From positions 3,534,001-3,598,000 of the forward strand of contig NZ_CP114280.1 of assembly GCF_029635795.1 (NCBI RefSeq): a DNA stretch of 64,000 nucleotides, given 5' to 3'. The notes beneath the pieces are model-generated. The model was not told where the DNA came from and made no database searches. It was given only the letters and a program-made list of their open reading frames with translations. A program made the position numbers and the translations under genes. The stretch is from Dickeya lacustris. GTDB taxonomy: Bacteria > Pseudomonadota > Gammaproteobacteria > Enterobacterales > Enterobacteriaceae. This document shows positions 19,023-29,540 of the stretch, piece after piece. Numbering within the stretch: position 1 is the stretch's first letter; every line of letters begins with the position of its first letter.

Positions 19023-20273
19023 GTGGTTCAGGCTAACCTGTCCGAAACGTTGTTCAAACCGTCGATTAAACATCAGGAAACGTCTTCGATTATTCATCGC
19101 GCCCGGCGCACTAACCCGACAACGGCGGCGGCGTCTGCGCTTGAAGGTGAAAGTCCCGGCAACTGGTATCGCATGATTAACCGGCTCATGTGGATTTGGC
19201 GCGGCGTTCATCCCTGGGAAATCGAAGAGGTTCTGTCGCGTATTGCGGCCAGCAAAGCAGAACGCAGTGATGAGCAGCGTCTTGATACGGTCATCGGTTA
19301 TCGCGGCGGTAACTGGATTTACGAATGGGTTTCGCAGGGCATGCGTTGGCAACAGCAGGCCGGACAACATTCTGCGGGTGAGCAGGCGGGGCAATGCTGG
19401 CTAAAGGCGGCCAATCTTTACAGTATCGCCGCGTACCCTCACCTGAAAGGCGATGAACTTGCCGATCAGGCGCAGACGCTGGCTAACCGTGCCTATGAAG
19501 AGGCTGCCGCACATCTCTCCTATGAGCTGAAAACGTTGACGTTTCCCATCGAGGGCGGTGGGCAGCTTACCGCTTTTTTACACCTGCCAGCGCAAGGCCA
19601 GGCACCGTATCCAACCGTGATGCTGTGCGGCGGATTGGATATGTTGCAGTGCGATTACCATCGCCTGTTTCAGGACTATCTGGCACCTGCGGGCATGGCG
19701 ATGTTGACTATCGATATGCCATCGGTTGGCTTTTCTTCACGCTGGAAGCTGGATCAGGATTCCAGTTTTTTGCATCAGCAGGTGCTGAGAGCGCTGGCGG
19801 AGGTTCCCTGGGTCGATCATACGCGAGTGGCGGCGTTTGGCTTCCGTTTTGGGGCGAATATTGCGGTCAGGCTCGCTTATCTTGAAGCGAATCGACTGCG
19901 CGCCGTAGCGTGCCTTGGGCCTGTCGTACACTACCTGCTCTGTGATGCCCAGCGCCAGCGCCAGGCTCCCGAGATGTTTATGGATGTTCTGGCGAGCCGC
20001 CTTGGCATGCCGTATTCATCGGATGAGGCGCTATTGGTAGAAATGGGGCGTTACTCGCTGAAAACCCAGGGATTGCTGGGGCATCGTTGCCCTACGCCAA
20101 TGTTATCCGGCTACTGGAAAGATGACTTGATAAGCCCGAAAGAGGAGTCCCAGTTGATAGTGAACTCCTCTCTACAGGGCAAGTTACTCTCGCTGGATGC
20201 GACGCCGGTATATGACTCATTCCACCAAGGTTTGCAACACATTATCAATTGGTTACATCATCAATTGCGTTAG
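19023..20273 (+). CDS. frsA: Esterase FrsA (fermentation-respiration switch protein)
   Basis: Alpha/beta-hydrolase of 416 residues (E. coli FrsA 414). The N-terminal [15 protein letters not shown] is the family start, here initiated at GTG with AGGAGG upstream. The hydrolase part shows [14 protein letters not shown] (oxyanion region) and the nucleophile-elbow area [19 protein letters not shown], where the usual Gly-Xaa-Ser-Xaa-Gly is replaced, as is normal for FrsA. E. coli FrsA binds the dephosphorylated glucose-specific EIIA, and its catalytic role is debated. Confidence 0.9.
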   Translation: MVQANLSETLFKPSIKHQETSSIIHRARRTNPTTAAASALEGESPGNWYRMINRLMWIWRGVHPWEIEEVLSRIAASKAERSDEQRLDTVIGYRGGNWIYEWVSQGMRWQQQAGQHSAGEQAGQCWLKAANLYSIAAYPHLKGDELADQAQTLANRAYEEAAAHLSYELKTLTFPIEGGGQLTAFLHLPAQGQAPYPTVMLCGGLDMLQCDYHRLFQDYLAPAGMAMLTIDMPSVGFSSRWKLDQDSSFLHQQVLRALAEVPWVDHTRVAAFGFRFGANIAVRLAYLEANRLRAVACLGPVVHYLLCDAQRQRQAPEMFMDVLASRLGMPYSSDEALLVEMGRYSLKTQGLLGHRCPTPMLSGYWKDDLISPKEESQLIVNSSLQGKLLSLDATPVYDSFHQGLQHIINWLHHQLR

Positions 20274-20374
20274 CGCCCGCAGAGTGTGAAAAAAACACGT
20301 AATGACGGTTGGTTCACGGCCGTCGTGTCAGATATTGTATGGCAATTTTGTTTCGACAGGCAGCCAGAGGCGGC

Positions 20375-20914
20375 ATGGTAGTAAAAAAGATGTTATTTGC
20401 CGTGATGATACTGGCATCACTGTTAATGGACGCAGGCGCTCAGGCACAATCGACGCATCCTGAATGGGCATTGATATCCGATGCGGATGTACGCCGTACC
20501 GTATCAGGGATTATCAGCTATTCTCATTGGCCCGAATTGGATAGGCTACCGGTACTTTGTGTGTTTTCTTCCGCCCATTTTCTCTCGGCGCTGACCACGC
20601 CTGCGGGTGTACAAGAGAAAGTGGTGTTTAACACGCTGGTGATTAAGGACACTCAGGAGCTGTTCGCCTCTGAGTGTGACGCGGTGTATTTCGGCGAGGA
20701 GTCGGCGGCAGAGCAAAATAATGCCGCGAGCTACGCGGTCGGCCATCCGTTGATGACCATTGCCGAACAGTCCCCGCGTTGCCTTGAAGGTAGCGCTTTT
20801 TGTCTGGTATTTGACAACCACACGGTGGGGTTTGCTATCAATATGGAAGCGCTTTCCCGCACCGGTGTGCGAGTAAATCCTGATGTATTAATGCTGGCGC
20901 GGGAACGATACTGA
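20375..20914 (+). CDS. yfiR: YfiR-like periplasmic regulator of the diguanylate cyclase
   Basis: 179 residues with a signal peptide (MVVKKMLFAVMILASLLMDAGAQA cleavage region) followed by a YfiR (DUF4154-like) domain. YfiR proteins sit in the periplasm and hold the membrane diguanylate cyclase YfiN in an inactive state; oxidation of their cysteines affects this. Several Cys are visible (LCVF, SECDAVYF, PRCLEGSAFCLVF). The stop overlaps the start of the cyclase gene by one base (TGATG), so the two are coupled. No YfiB-type outer-membrane partner follows. Confidence 0.75.
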   Translation: MVVKKMLFAVMILASLLMDAGAQAQSTHPEWALISDADVRRTVSGIISYSHWPELDRLPVLCVFSSAHFLSALTTPAGVQEKVVFNTLVIKDTQELFASECDAVYFGEESAAEQNNAASYAVGHPLMTIAEQSPRCLEGSAFCLVFDNHTVGFAINMEALSRTGVRVNPDVLMLARERY

Positions 20915-22179
20915 TGAAAACACCGCCCCCGGCTTCGCGCCCGACCACATTTCGTCAGGTGTTGACTCGTATCAATACACTTGGCCTGGTGATTACCATG
21001 GTGTTTTCATGGTTGTTGATTACCGTTGCATCGCTAATCTGCTTTAAACAATACGCTGAGAAGAACTTGCAGTTACTGGGGTACACCTTAAGCCGCAATG
21101 TTGAGGCGGCTGTGGTATTTCGCGATGCGACCGCCGCAAACGACGCCCTCAGTAACCTCGGTAAGCAAGGCCAGTTCAGCCTCGCGATTTTGACGGATGC
21201 CAAAGGTAAAACGCTGGCACAGTGGCATGATGAGGATAATCAGGACGAGACGCATCTAAACTACCTGATTTCTCAGTGGCTATTGGCCGGAAATGTGGTG
21301 CAACCTATCATGCATCGTGGGCAACTGATCGGTTACTTAACCATTCGCGGTGCCGATACGCCAGCCCGTAATTTTGTGTTTTTCTCTCTGCTGTCGCTCA
21401 CGCTATGTATGATGCTGGCGTCGCTACTGTCTATTGTGATTTCCCGGCGCTTGCACAGTGGGCTGATTTTGTCGCTGCATAATATCACTGAGGTGGTGCA
21501 CGATATTCGCGAGAATCGGCATTTTTCCCGCCGGGTGCCTGCCGTCAGCGTGGCGGAGCTTGACCGTTTTGGTAACGATCTTAACAGCCTGCTGGAGGAA
21601 ATTGAGCGCTGGCAGCGGCAGATGCAGCATGAAAACGACTCTTTGCTCAAACGCTCACTACATGACCCCTTGACCGGGCTTGCCAACCGCACCGCGTTTA
21701 TTAGCGCGCTGTCTAATTTGCTGGATGACCCCGCGTATCAAGATAATACCAGCCTGTTATTTATGGATGGCTATCGGTTTAAAAACATTAATGATACTTA
21801 CGGGCATGCTGCCGGAGATCTTGTACTGCTGGCTGTTGCCAGTCGTCTGTCTCAGTGCAAGGGAGCGCAAGATTTGCCAGCACGTCTGGCGGGTGACGAG
21901 TTTGCGTTGATTCTGGTGGGAAAAAAAGATCTGTACGAGGTACAAACAACGGTAGAAGCGATTCGTCAGGCCATGCAACAGCCAGTGATGTTGCCTGATG
22001 GCCAGCAGGTGACGATGTCTTTGAGTATTGGCGTGGCGCATGCGTCAGCACAGATGTCCCCTGAGACGTTAATCGAACTGGCTGACAAAGCCATGTACCA
22101 CGATAAACAGCAGCAACGCCGTCAGGATTTTGAGCGTGTTTTGCGCTATCTGGATGCGGACATGGCCGTCAAGCCGTAG
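20914..22179 (+). CDS. dgcN: Membrane diguanylate cyclase of the YfiN/DgcN type
   Basis: 421 residues: a transmembrane helix near 25-50, a periplasmic sensor segment, a second helix near 150-175, a HAMP linker (about 180-235) and a C-terminal GGDEF domain from about 250. The active-site loop reads LAGDEFALIL, so the first Gly is Ala. Upstream, HDPLTGLANR and the metal/guanine-binding MDGYRFKNINDTYGHAAGD are intact, and AGDEF variants can be active. It makes the second messenger cyclic di-GMP, probably under YfiR control. The pair stands between frsA and crl, where E. coli has no such genes. Confidence 0.85.
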   Translation: MKTPPPASRPTTFRQVLTRINTLGLVITMVFSWLLITVASLICFKQYAEKNLQLLGYTLSRNVEAAVVFRDATAANDALSNLGKQGQFSLAILTDAKGKTLAQWHDEDNQDETHLNYLISQWLLAGNVVQPIMHRGQLIGYLTIRGADTPARNFVFFSLLSLTLCMMLASLLSIVISRRLHSGLILSLHNITEVVHDIRENRHFSRRVPAVSVAELDRFGNDLNSLLEEIERWQRQMQHENDSLLKRSLHDPLTGLANRTAFISALSNLLDDPAYQDNTSLLFMDGYRFKNINDTYGHAAGDLVLLAVASRLSQCKGAQDLPARLAGDEFALILVGKKDLYEVQTTVEAIRQAMQQPVMLPDGQQVTMSLSIGVAHASAQMSPETLIELADKAMYHDKQQQRRQDFERVLRYLDADMAVKP

Positions 22180-22497
22180 TGTTTTATACATCGCGAACGC
22201 TATACCTATTGAAACAGTGCAGTGTGATACTGTTCGCGCCCTGAAGGGGAATGTATAAAAAAACTTGAACCAATCAGAGAAGTTCGGCAGGGTTGAGGGC
22301 ATATTGCAGCAGCGGTTCATGCCGTTTACTGAACGCCACGTACTGAACCGTCGGCATCGCAATAAATAGATAATATGGCACCGGGCGTATTAACGTCGGG
22401 TGATCCAACAAACACCGTGTTGCCAGCATACCTGTTATACCGCGATAGGCGCGGTTTACGGGTAGTGAGGCGAGGTTTTATTGCAAGGGAGGATGGC
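22180..22497. other. Noncoding gap upstream of crl
   Basis: 318 bases between dgcN and crl. I see no gene and no strong hairpin; it should hold the crl promoter. Confidence 0.5.
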
Positions 22498-22857
22498 ATG
22501 GCAGTGAAAAGCAGACTCATCAAAAATTTCACTTCGTTAGGGCCCTATTTGCGTGAAAATCAGTGTGAGGAAAACCATTTTTTCTTTGATTGCCTGGCGG
22601 TTTGTGTCAATGTAAAACCCGCGCCGGAAAAGCGAGAGTTTTGGGGCTGGTGGTTGACGGTGGAACGTCAGGAAAACACGTTGTTCTACACTTACCACAC
22701 CGGTCTTTTCGACAAAGCGGGCAACTGGCGCGAAGAAACCATCAAAGATACTGAGGTACATGAGAAAGTGCTGGCTACCCGTGAAGATTTCCATACCCGC
22801 CTGCAGGCGCTGGTAGAACAACTCGACCCACCTTTTTCCCTCTCCGCACGACCATGA
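22498..22857 (+). CDS. crl: Sigma factor-binding protein Crl
   Basis: Crl helps sigma-S assemble with core RNA polymerase. The 119-residue product shows the family core: [41 protein letters not shown] and GLFDKAGNW. The start is ATG 22498 with AAGGGAGG just upstream; the frame stays open 41 codons further but has no family similarity there. The position before proBA agrees with the E. coli map, except that phoE is missing. Confidence 0.92.
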   Translation: MAVKSRLIKNFTSLGPYLRENQCEENHFFFDCLAVCVNVKPAPEKREFWGWWLTVERQENTLFYTYHTGLFDKAGNWREETIKDTEVHEKVLATREDFHTRLQALVEQLDPPFSLSARP

Positions 22858-22861
22858 TGCT

Positions 22862-22880
22862 CTCCGGCATCGCGCCGGAG
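22862..22880 (+). terminator. Terminator of crl
   Basis: CTCCGGC at 22862-22868 pairs with GCCGGAG at 22874-22880; GGGGTTTT follows. Confidence 0.65.
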
Positions 22881-22980
22881 TCAGGGGTTTTCGCGTTGTG
22901 CCGGTTGGCATAGCGCGTCTCTCCTGTTACAACGTTTTTTTCATCCTTTATTGATAGTTCAACGCAACGGCAGAAAAATT

Positions 22981-24084
22981 ATGAGTGGCAGCCAGACTTT
23001 GGTTGTAAAACTGGGTACCAGCGTGCTGACCGGCGGTTCGCGCCGCCTCAACCGCGCCCATATAGTTGAACTGGTGCGCCAGTGCGCCCAGCAGCATGCC
23101 GCAGGGCATCGCATTGTGATTGTGACGTCCGGGGCGATTGCCGCTGGTCGCGAGCATCTTGGCTACCCCGAATTACCGCCGACCATCGCCACCAAGCAGT
23201 TGCTGGCGGCGGTGGGGCAGAGCCGGTTGATTCAACTGTGGGAGCAACTGTTCTCCATCTATGGCATCCATATTGGCCAGATGCTGCTGACCCGTGCCGA
23301 TCTCGAAGACCGCGAGCGTTTCCTGAATGCCCGCGACACCATGCGCGCCCTGCTCGACAATAACATCGTCCCGGTGATTAACGAGAACGATGCGGTAGCG
23401 ACGGCGGAAATCAAAGTTGGCGATAACGATAACCTGTCAGCGCTGGCTGCGATGCTGGCGGATGCCGACAAACTGCTGCTGTTGACCGACCAGACCGGGC
23501 TCTTCACCGCCGACCCGCGCACCAATCCTGATGCCGAGCTTATCCGTGAAGTGCAGGGGGTGACTGATGAACTGCGCCAGATTGCCGGTGGCAGCGTCTC
23601 CGGCCTCGGCACGGGCGGTATGTCCACCAAATTGCAGGCCGCTGACGTGGCGTGCCGCTCTGGTATTGAGGTGGTGATCGCCGCAGGCAACCGACAGGGT
23701 GTGATTGCCGATGTGATTAACGACATCTCGGTCGGCACCCGCTTCCACGCGCTGGAAACCCCGCTGGAAAGCCGCAAACGTTGGATCTTCGGCGCACCGC
23801 CTGCCGGTGAGATAACGGTGGATGACGGCGCGCTGGCCGCCATGCTGGAGCGCGGCAGCTCGCTGTTGCCCAAAGGCATCCGTGACGTGGCGGGCAATTT
23901 CTCCCGTGGCGAAGTCATTCGTATCCGCAGCCTGAACGGGCGCGACCTGGCCCATGCCGTCACCCGGTATAACAGCGACGCACTGCGCATGATTGCCGGG
24001 CACCACTCTCAGGAGATTGCCGAAATCCTGGGGTATGAATACGGCCCGGTCGCGGTTCATCGCGATGACATGATCATTATTTGA
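22981..24084 (+). CDS. proB: Glutamate 5-kinase ProB
   Basis: First step of proline synthesis, 367 residues. The N-terminal amino-acid-kinase domain has [32 protein letters not shown] and [14 protein letters not shown]; the C-terminal PUA domain starts near residue 275. The start at 22981 gives the normal [12 protein letters not shown] beginning; an upstream ATG at 22951 adds ten residues not found in homologues. proA follows after ten bases in the same operon. Confidence 0.95.
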   Translation: MSGSQTLVVKLGTSVLTGGSRRLNRAHIVELVRQCAQQHAAGHRIVIVTSGAIAAGREHLGYPELPPTIATKQLLAAVGQSRLIQLWEQLFSIYGIHIGQMLLTRADLEDRERFLNARDTMRALLDNNIVPVINENDAVATAEIKVGDNDNLSALAAMLADADKLLLLTDQTGLFTADPRTNPDAELIREVQGVTDELRQIAGGSVSGLGTGGMSTKLQAADVACRSGIEVVIAAGNRQGVIADVINDISVGTRFHALETPLESRKRWIFGAPPAGEITVDDGALAAMLERGSSLLPKGIRDVAGNFSRGEVIRIRSLNGRDLAHAVTRYNSDALRMIAGHHSQEIAEILGYEYGPVAVHRDDMIII

Positions 24085-24094
24085 GGAACACACC

Positions 24095-25348
24095 ATGCTT
24101 GAGCAAATGGGACAGGCGGCCAGAGCAGCCTCTTATCAACTGGCAGCACTCAATACTCACCAGAAAAACCGTGTGTTGCTGGCGATCGCTGACCTGCTGG
24201 ATACGCAGCAGGCCGCTATTCTGGACGCCAACGCGCAGGATTTAGCGCAAGCCAAAGAGAATGGCATGAGCGAAGCCTTGCAGGATCGCCTATTGCTGAC
24301 GCCTGCACGTTTAAGCGCCATCGCTGACGATGTGCGCCAGGTATGCCGCCTGAATGACCCGGTCGGCGAAGTGATCGACGGCCGGATGCTGGACAACGGC
24401 CTGAAACTGGAACGCCGCCGGGTGCCGCTCGGCGTGGTGGGGGTGATTTATGAAGCCCGCCCGAACGTGACGGTGGATGTCGCCAGCCTGTGCCTGAAAA
24501 CCGGCAACGCGGTTATCTTGCGCGGCGGTAAAGAGACCTATCGCACCAACGCCGCCACGGTAAAAGTGATTCAGCAAGCGTTGGAGCAGCATGGCTTGCC
24601 TGCTGCAACCATTCAGGCGATTGAAAGCCCGGATCGTGAACTGGTCAACCAACTGCTCAAGCTCGATCGCTACGTGGATATGCTGATCCCGCGCGGCGGT
24701 GCCGGGCTGCACAAACTGTGCCGCGAGCAGTCCACCATTCCGGTGATTACCGGCGGCATCGGCGTGTGCCATATGTTTGCCGACGACAGTATTGATTTTG
24801 AAAAAGCGCTGACTGTTATCGAAAGTGCCAAAATACAGCGCCCCAGCGCTTGCAACAGCCTGGAAACCCTGTTGGTACACCAGGCGATTGCCGCACGTTT
24901 TCTGCCGCAGCTCAGTGAGAAAATGGCCCAGGCCAACGTCACGCTGCACGCCAGCGCCAGCGCCATGCCGTATCTGGCGAACGGGCCGGCCACGGTCGTC
25001 GCCGTCAACGAGCAGGATTATGATGACGAATGGCTCGCCAACGATCTCAACGTCACGCTGGTTGAGGACATGGCGGCGGCGATTGCCCACATTCGTCAGC
25101 ATGGCACCCAGCATTCCGATGCGATCCTGACGCGCTCCATCAGCAACGCTGAACGCTTCGTGCGTGAAGTGGACTCCGCCGCCGTATACGTCAACGCCAG
25201 CACCCGCTTTACCGACGGCGGCCAGTTTGGTCTGGGCGCAGAAGTGGCAGTCAGCACCCAGAAACTGCACGCGCGCGGCCCTATGGGGCTGGAAGCGCTC
25301 ACCACCTACAAATGGATTGGTTACGGCGACGATTTGGTTCGCGCATAA
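24095..25348 (+). CDS. proA: Gamma-glutamyl phosphate reductase ProA
   Basis: Second step of proline synthesis, 417 residues, aldehyde-dehydrogenase fold. It shows [19 protein letters not shown], the nucleotide-binding IPRGGAGLH, the active-site Cys region [11 protein letters not shown] and the C-terminal [20 protein letters not shown]. It is co-transcribed with proB. A hairpin follows, then tRNA-Thr, as in E. coli. Confidence 0.96.
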   Translation: MLEQMGQAARAASYQLAALNTHQKNRVLLAIADLLDTQQAAILDANAQDLAQAKENGMSEALQDRLLLTPARLSAIADDVRQVCRLNDPVGEVIDGRMLDNGLKLERRRVPLGVVGVIYEARPNVTVDVASLCLKTGNAVILRGGKETYRTNAATVKVIQQALEQHGLPAATIQAIESPDRELVNQLLKLDRYVDMLIPRGGAGLHKLCREQSTIPVITGGIGVCHMFADDSIDFEKALTVIESAKIQRPSACNSLETLLVHQAIAARFLPQLSEKMAQANVTLHASASAMPYLANGPATVVAVNEQDYDDEWLANDLNVTLVEDMAAAIAHIRQHGTQHSDAILTRSISNAERFVREVDSAAVYVNASTRFTDGGQFGLGAEVAVSTQKLHARGPMGLEALTTYKWIGYGDDLVRA

Positions 25349-25359
25349 CACGGCTTATC

Positions 25360-25389
25360 CCCGGCAGCCGCGCGCCATCGCCTGCCGGG
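25360..25389 (+). terminator. Terminator of proBA
   Basis: CCCGGCAG at 25360-25367 pairs with CTGCCGGG at 25382-25389, followed by TAAAA, shortly after the proA stop. Confidence 0.55.
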
Positions 25390-25501
25390 TAAAATGCTTA
25401 GAAAACCATCAGACGATACGCACAACTCTTGACTTGCCAGAGCGATTTCACTAGTTTGTCACCCCGTAGTTCACGTCACGCACTCGCGGGACGCCCTCAG
25501 G

Positions 25502-25577
25502 GCCGATATAGCTCAGTTGGTAGAGCAGCGCATTCGTAATGCGAAGGTCGTAGGTTCGACTCCTATTATCGGCACCA
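25502..25577 (+). tRNA. thrW: tRNA-Thr, anticodon CGT (thrW position)
   Basis: 76 nt with encoded CCA. The acceptor arms GCCGATA and TATCGGC pair, the D loop reads AGTTGGTAGA, the anticodon stem-loop is GCGCATTCGTAATGCG (anticodon CGT) and the T loop is GGTTCGACTCC. It follows proA, the E. coli thrW position, which is a well-known integration site for satellites and phages; an integrase lies directly downstream. Confidence 0.96.
25561..25577. other. attL core in the tRNA-Thr 3' end
   Basis: TCCTATTATCGGCACCA, the last 17 bases of the tRNA gene, recurs at 38402-38417 with one G missing. This is the usual attachment core of integrases that target this tRNA. Confidence 0.75.
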
Positions 25578-25691
25578 CTTACACGTTTCCCTAAGTCTAC
25601 TAAAATCCACTCAAAGCCCTTATAATGCGGGGTTTAAGCCCTTTTTTGTGTCCTGACGTCTACTGAGATACCCCAAAATCTACAGTCAGAT

Positions 25692-25713
25692 GGGGGTATA
25701 TCTAGGGGTATAT
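25692..25713. repeat. Left arm-type repeat pair near the integrase
   Basis: GGGGGTATAT and AGGGGTATAT stand two bases apart, just upstream of the integrase. The same doublet with the same spacing and orientation lies at 38322-38341 near attR. These are probably integrase arm-binding sites. Confidence 0.6.
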
Positions 25714-25741
25714 GCTGTTCGGTCTTGTGGAGATACCCCCA

Positions 25742-26957
25742 ATGAAACTCAATGCCAGGCAGGTAGACACCGCCAAACCTAAAGACAAGCCCTATAAACT
25801 CTCGGATGGTGGTGGGCTGTATCTGTTGGTGAATCCGAATGGCTCGCGTTACTGGCGCTTGAAGTACCGTGTCGATGGAAAAGAAAAAATTGCTGGCGCT
25901 GGGGGTTTATCCCGCCATTTCACTGGCGCAAGCCAGAGGAAAACGTGACGAAGCGAAAAGGGGGATCGCTGGGGGTATCGACCCGAATGTTGCCAGGCGC
26001 GAGGAAAAAATCGCGCGCGAGGTGCAGATAAAAAACACCTTTCAGGATATTGCGCTGGAATGGCACGCCAGCAAAATCAAAAAATGGTCGGCGGGCTATG
26101 CTTCCGACATTATGGAAGCCTTCAATAAAGACGTTTTTCCGTATATTGGCAACAAGCCGATTGCTCAGATTAAGCCGCTTGAACTGCTGAACGTGCTACG
26201 GCGCATGGAGTCTCGCGGAGCCACAGAGAAAGCCAAGAAGGTTCGCCAGCGCTGTGGCGAAGTGTTTCGCTACGCGATCGTTACCGGTCGGGCCGAGTAT
26301 AACCCCGCGCCGGATCTCACCAGTGCCATGCAAGGGCATGAATCCACCCATTACCCCTTTCTGAATGCGCAAGAACTGCCGGAATTCTTTCATGCCTTGT
26401 CTGAGTATACCGGTAGCAAATTAGTGCTGCTGGCGGCCCGTTTGCTGATTTTAACCGGTGTGCGCACCGGTGAACTCAGAGCGGCGAACTGGCAGGAGAT
26501 AGACACTGAGAATGCGCTATGGGAAATCCCCGCCGAACGCATGAAGATGCGACGCCCCCATTGCGTGCCGCTTTCCCGTCAGGCCATCGCTATTCTTGAC
26601 GAGATCAGAGAAATGACCGGTCGATATCCATTGGTATTTCCTGGCCGTAACGACCCCCGCAACACCATGAGTGAAGCCAGTATTAATCAGGTCTTCAAGC
26701 GTATTGGTTACGCCGGTCGAGTCACCGGCCACGGTTTTCGCCACACCATGAGCACCATTCTCCACGAACAGGGCTACAACACGGCATGGATTGAAACCCA
26801 GCTTGCCCACGTTGATAAAAACGCGATTCGCGGTACCTATAATCATGCCCAATATCTGGACGGCAGGCGCGAGATGCTGCAATGGTATGCTGACTATATG
26901 GAAAGCTTTGAGAACGGCGGCAATGTGGTGCATGGACAGTTTGGCCGTCATCCTTGA
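25742..26957 (+). pseudogene. int: P4-type tyrosine integrase, split by a one-base frameshift
   Basis: The N-terminal frame from ATG 25742 holds the arm-binding domain (DUF4102-like: KLSDGGGLYLLVNPNGSRYWRLKYR). At 25884-25889 a run of six A's breaks the frame: with five, GKEK continues as LLALGVYPAISLAQARGKRD, the normal family sequence, through to the stop at 26957. The catalytic part has ILTGVRTGELRAANW (Arg), HGFRH (His-Arg) and a Tyr in IRGTYNHAQY. The joined protein is about 404 residues, full size. If the indel is real, the island is immobile without help; if it is a sequencing error, it is functional. It lies 164 bases after the tRNA, as expected for an island integrated there. Confidence 0.82.
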
Positions 26958-27020
26958 TGGGGTTTTGGGGAATAGAGCGGTTTAATTTACTGAATACTTT
27001 GATGTTTATATGGGGATGTT

Positions 27021-27605
27021 ATGCACGAAGGATTTTCTATTCGGGAAATAGGGCAATCTGCTTTAGCCAGCACGAATGAATTGTTTATTGAAGCCAGGCA
27101 TGGTGTGCGTGTTGCAGAATTAACGGCTGATGATTTGGCGTGGTGTGTGGCGCTAACGCGTAATCTGCCCGAAGATAGAAAGCTACCTTGGGATCAATGT
27201 GGGGGCGTGTTGGCAGAGCTTGATACGTTTAACTTCAGTTTCAAGCTATTGGATAAGGATTATCAACCGGCTGGTGCTTGTCTATGCCGCTACTGCCCAG
27301 CAACGGCTGACCTTGGGGCGGTGTTGAATATTGAAATGATCCAGAATTTCAACATAATGCCTTCAATTCTGGATGGTAACACCATGCAGTTTGCTTTATG
27401 GGCCGTAATTTATTTTATGCTGGACACAGAATGTGAAGGTGTTCGCCTTATGTCCCCAATCAATGATGACATTGCTGATTATTACATAAGAGAACATGGC
27501 TTTTGGGATATATCCGGTGATCGCAGCATTCTTTATCGAGATGCTGACGGTTTAGTAACGTGGTTTCAGGCTCAACTCGGTGGGCCACAGGTTGCCGGTG
27601 AATAA
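27021..27605 (+). CDS. Putative GNAT-like protein, unknown function
   Basis: 194 residues, starting at ATG behind TATGGGGATGTT. The C-terminal half (LMSPINDDIADYYIREHGFWD) resembles the end of a GNAT acetyltransferase fold, but no clear acetyl-CoA loop is visible and I cannot name it. It lies directly after the integrase and is followed after 50 bases by a small gene, so the two may be a pair (for example toxin-antitoxin or regulator-target). That is inference from position only. Confidence 0.5.
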   Translation: MHEGFSIREIGQSALASTNELFIEARHGVRVAELTADDLAWCVALTRNLPEDRKLPWDQCGGVLAELDTFNFSFKLLDKDYQPAGACLCRYCPATADLGAVLNIEMIQNFNIMPSILDGNTMQFALWAVIYFMLDTECEGVRLMSPINDDIADYYIREHGFWDISGDRSILYRDADGLVTWFQAQLGGPQVAGE

Positions 27606-27655
27606 GATTTGAGCAATAATGGTCGTATGAAAAATATTTTGAAAGGGGAAAGCAC

Positions 27656-27913
27656 ATGGTAGCCAAAACGAAAAAATTGCCTGTATCAGCCCCTGAGCGT
27701 GGCGAGCATCAAGCAGTGAATAATGGGATGGCTGGTGTTGCAGCACGCACTTTTACGACTGAAGAAATTGACGCGATGACGCCACGAGGCAAAAAGATCA
27801 CCGCGTCGCGTGCCGAAATCCATGCCATGCTACTCAACGCAGCAAGAAACGTGAAATTTCAATCCTCCCCTATCATTGAAGCCGCTGGCGGCATGAGCAA
27901 ATCAGCCAAATGA
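27656..27913 (+). CDS. Small hypothetical protein
   Basis: 85 residues behind a strong AAGGGGAAAG ribosome site. The N-terminus is basic (MVAKTKKLPVS) and the middle reads FTTEEIDAMTPRGKKITASRAEI, which looks like a helical protein-protein or DNA-binding segment. No family recognised. Probably in one operon with the GNAT-like gene upstream. Confidence 0.5.
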   Translation: MVAKTKKLPVSAPERGEHQAVNNGMAGVAARTFTTEEIDAMTPRGKKITASRAEIHAMLLNAARNVKFQSSPIIEAAGGMSKSAK

Positions 27914-28105
27914 CGTGACGCAGCCGTATCAGCGGCTGTTTTATCCTATAGCGCAATAAAACTGTATGTATAGACAGTCTTTGTCGTGCTGGGTAGACTT
28001 CGGTAGACGAGCCAAAGCAATAACAGGCTATGTCCAGAAGACACCCGGAACCCTTCTTTTTCTGTGAACTGGCATAGCTACCGTTAATCAAGGAATGAGG
28101 TGGTT

Positions 28106-28837
28106 ATGCCCGCATTTGATAATTTGCCCGATCTTTCCCACTGGAAAACGATTCAGGAATTCACCATAGAGCAGGCCGCTTTATTATTGGCGGGGATCGA
28201 TCCCTATGATTATGACGATGGGTTACAAGCGGTCAGGAGTGGCCGACATGAACGTTGGAAATTAGCCTGGGGGCTTTCTGAAGGGATCGTTAGTGCCATT
28301 CGTCGCGGGGTATTAACGCCGGTTGTATGTATGGGTGAAGAGGAAAAATGGAATGACTGGGAGAATGCTTATTTCACGCATTATGAGCCAATAAAAACGA
28401 CCGACAGAACCAAGGAAATCAGTAAAAGAAAAACTATTATTACTCGTGATTCTTTATTCTCTTGGGTTGAAGCTGAACGTGTCGATTACGCCAAAAGACC
28501 AAAAAAAGAAACGGTTATTCTCCATCAACATGCATACTCCCAAAATACACGTACCATTATTGATGTTGAACCAGAAGCAAGAAAGCAAAGTGTGCCAATG
28601 CTGCCTTTGTATGAACACAAATCCGAAGGGCTGGAATTAGTTGAAGAAGCGATAAAACAATTCTGGTCAACCTATGATGAAAACGATCCTGCGACTGCGC
28701 CCACCAAGCAGGAAGTGATGACATACCTGAAAGAAAAGAGTGTCTCCAATAATCTGGCGGAGGCGGTTGATATGGTGCTGCGGCCCTTCTCGGTAAGAGG
28801 GGTTGGCCGAAGAAGGCAAACGAAAACAAATGGTTAA
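28106..28837 (+). CDS. Hypothetical satellite protein
   Basis: 243 residues. The first 60 residues (FTIEQAALLLAGIDPYDYDD) resemble a recurrent domain of enterobacterial islands in which a short helical segment precedes a variable tail, but no function is known to me. The C-terminus is basic (VRGVGRRRQTKTNG), consistent with nucleic-acid binding. The start is ATG 28106, five bases after GAGG; a GTG six bases earlier is possible. It stands between the integrase module and alpA. Confidence 0.55.
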   Translation: MPAFDNLPDLSHWKTIQEFTIEQAALLLAGIDPYDYDDGLQAVRSGRHERWKLAWGLSEGIVSAIRRGVLTPVVCMGEEEKWNDWENAYFTHYEPIKTTDRTKEISKRKTIITRDSLFSWVEAERVDYAKRPKKETVILHQHAYSQNTRTIIDVEPEARKQSVPMLPLYEHKSEGLELVEEAIKQFWSTYDENDPATAPTKQEVMTYLKEKSVSNNLAEAVDMVLRPFSVRGVGRRRQTKTNG

Positions 28838-29043
28838 ATGGTGGGTGCCGATTCGTTCAGAAGGGGGGCACCCATTGCCGAAAACAGGCCGTCACCTGGA
28901 AAAACCAGCCGGTTTTTAGCCTTTTACCCTGGTCACGCTTTGTCTGTTTGGGTGCCCGGCACCAGAAATCCTACCCGCCTATTTATTTGTTTTTCGGTAT
29001 TCAAAAATAGCTCCTGTTATCGCAACGCCTACAGGAGTAAACC

Positions 29044-29247
29044 ATGCAAAAAACATTGATTCGATTGCCTGAAGTTCAGCGGCGTACCGGCTATAGCAAA
29101 GCCTGGGTATACCGTTTGATGGCACGAAAACAATTTCCTTCAGCGGTGAAAATTGGATCTCGCGCCATTGCCTTTGTCGAAAGTGAAATAGACGAATGGA
29201 TTAACCAGCGTATTGCCGAGCGCGATCACCATACAGCCGGAAAATAA
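29044..29247 (+). CDS. alpA: AlpA-family transcriptional regulator
   Basis: 67-residue MerR-like winged helix protein: RLPEVQRRTGYSKAWVYRLM is the helix-turn-helix, and SRAIAFVESEIDEWINQRI the wing and tail. AlpA/Vis proteins activate late or excision genes in P4-like elements. It starts behind CAGGAG and stands alone before the immunity/primase region. Confidence 0.88.
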   Translation: MQKTLIRLPEVQRRTGYSKAWVYRLMARKQFPSAVKIGSRAIAFVESEIDEWINQRIAERDHHTAGK

Positions 29248-29540
29248 CACAGCCTTCTTTTTTAACCTTTTCAGGAAATCACATCATGGGATATTCATTC
29301 GCCGGAATAAGCCGGAGCAGGCCACCTTTTGCCCTGAAAAAAACAGGGCTTAATACCAGCATTGGGATTTTGCCAGGCCAGCAACAAATCTTATTGACGA
29401 TGGCAAGCCCTCTGGCTTATCGTTATTTCGTTGCCGCAAAATCGGCAACCAGGTTTAGCAGCCTGAATGTACAAGCGGACGACCGCTTTTTTATCACGCG
29501 GTTTTTTTACGTCCGTCAACCGAGTTGCGCCCAAATTATG

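Noticed and set aside
24311..25351. 346-codon open frame antisense to proA
   Set aside because: It mirrors the codon phase of proA in GC-rich DNA, has no ribosome site and no recognisable domain.
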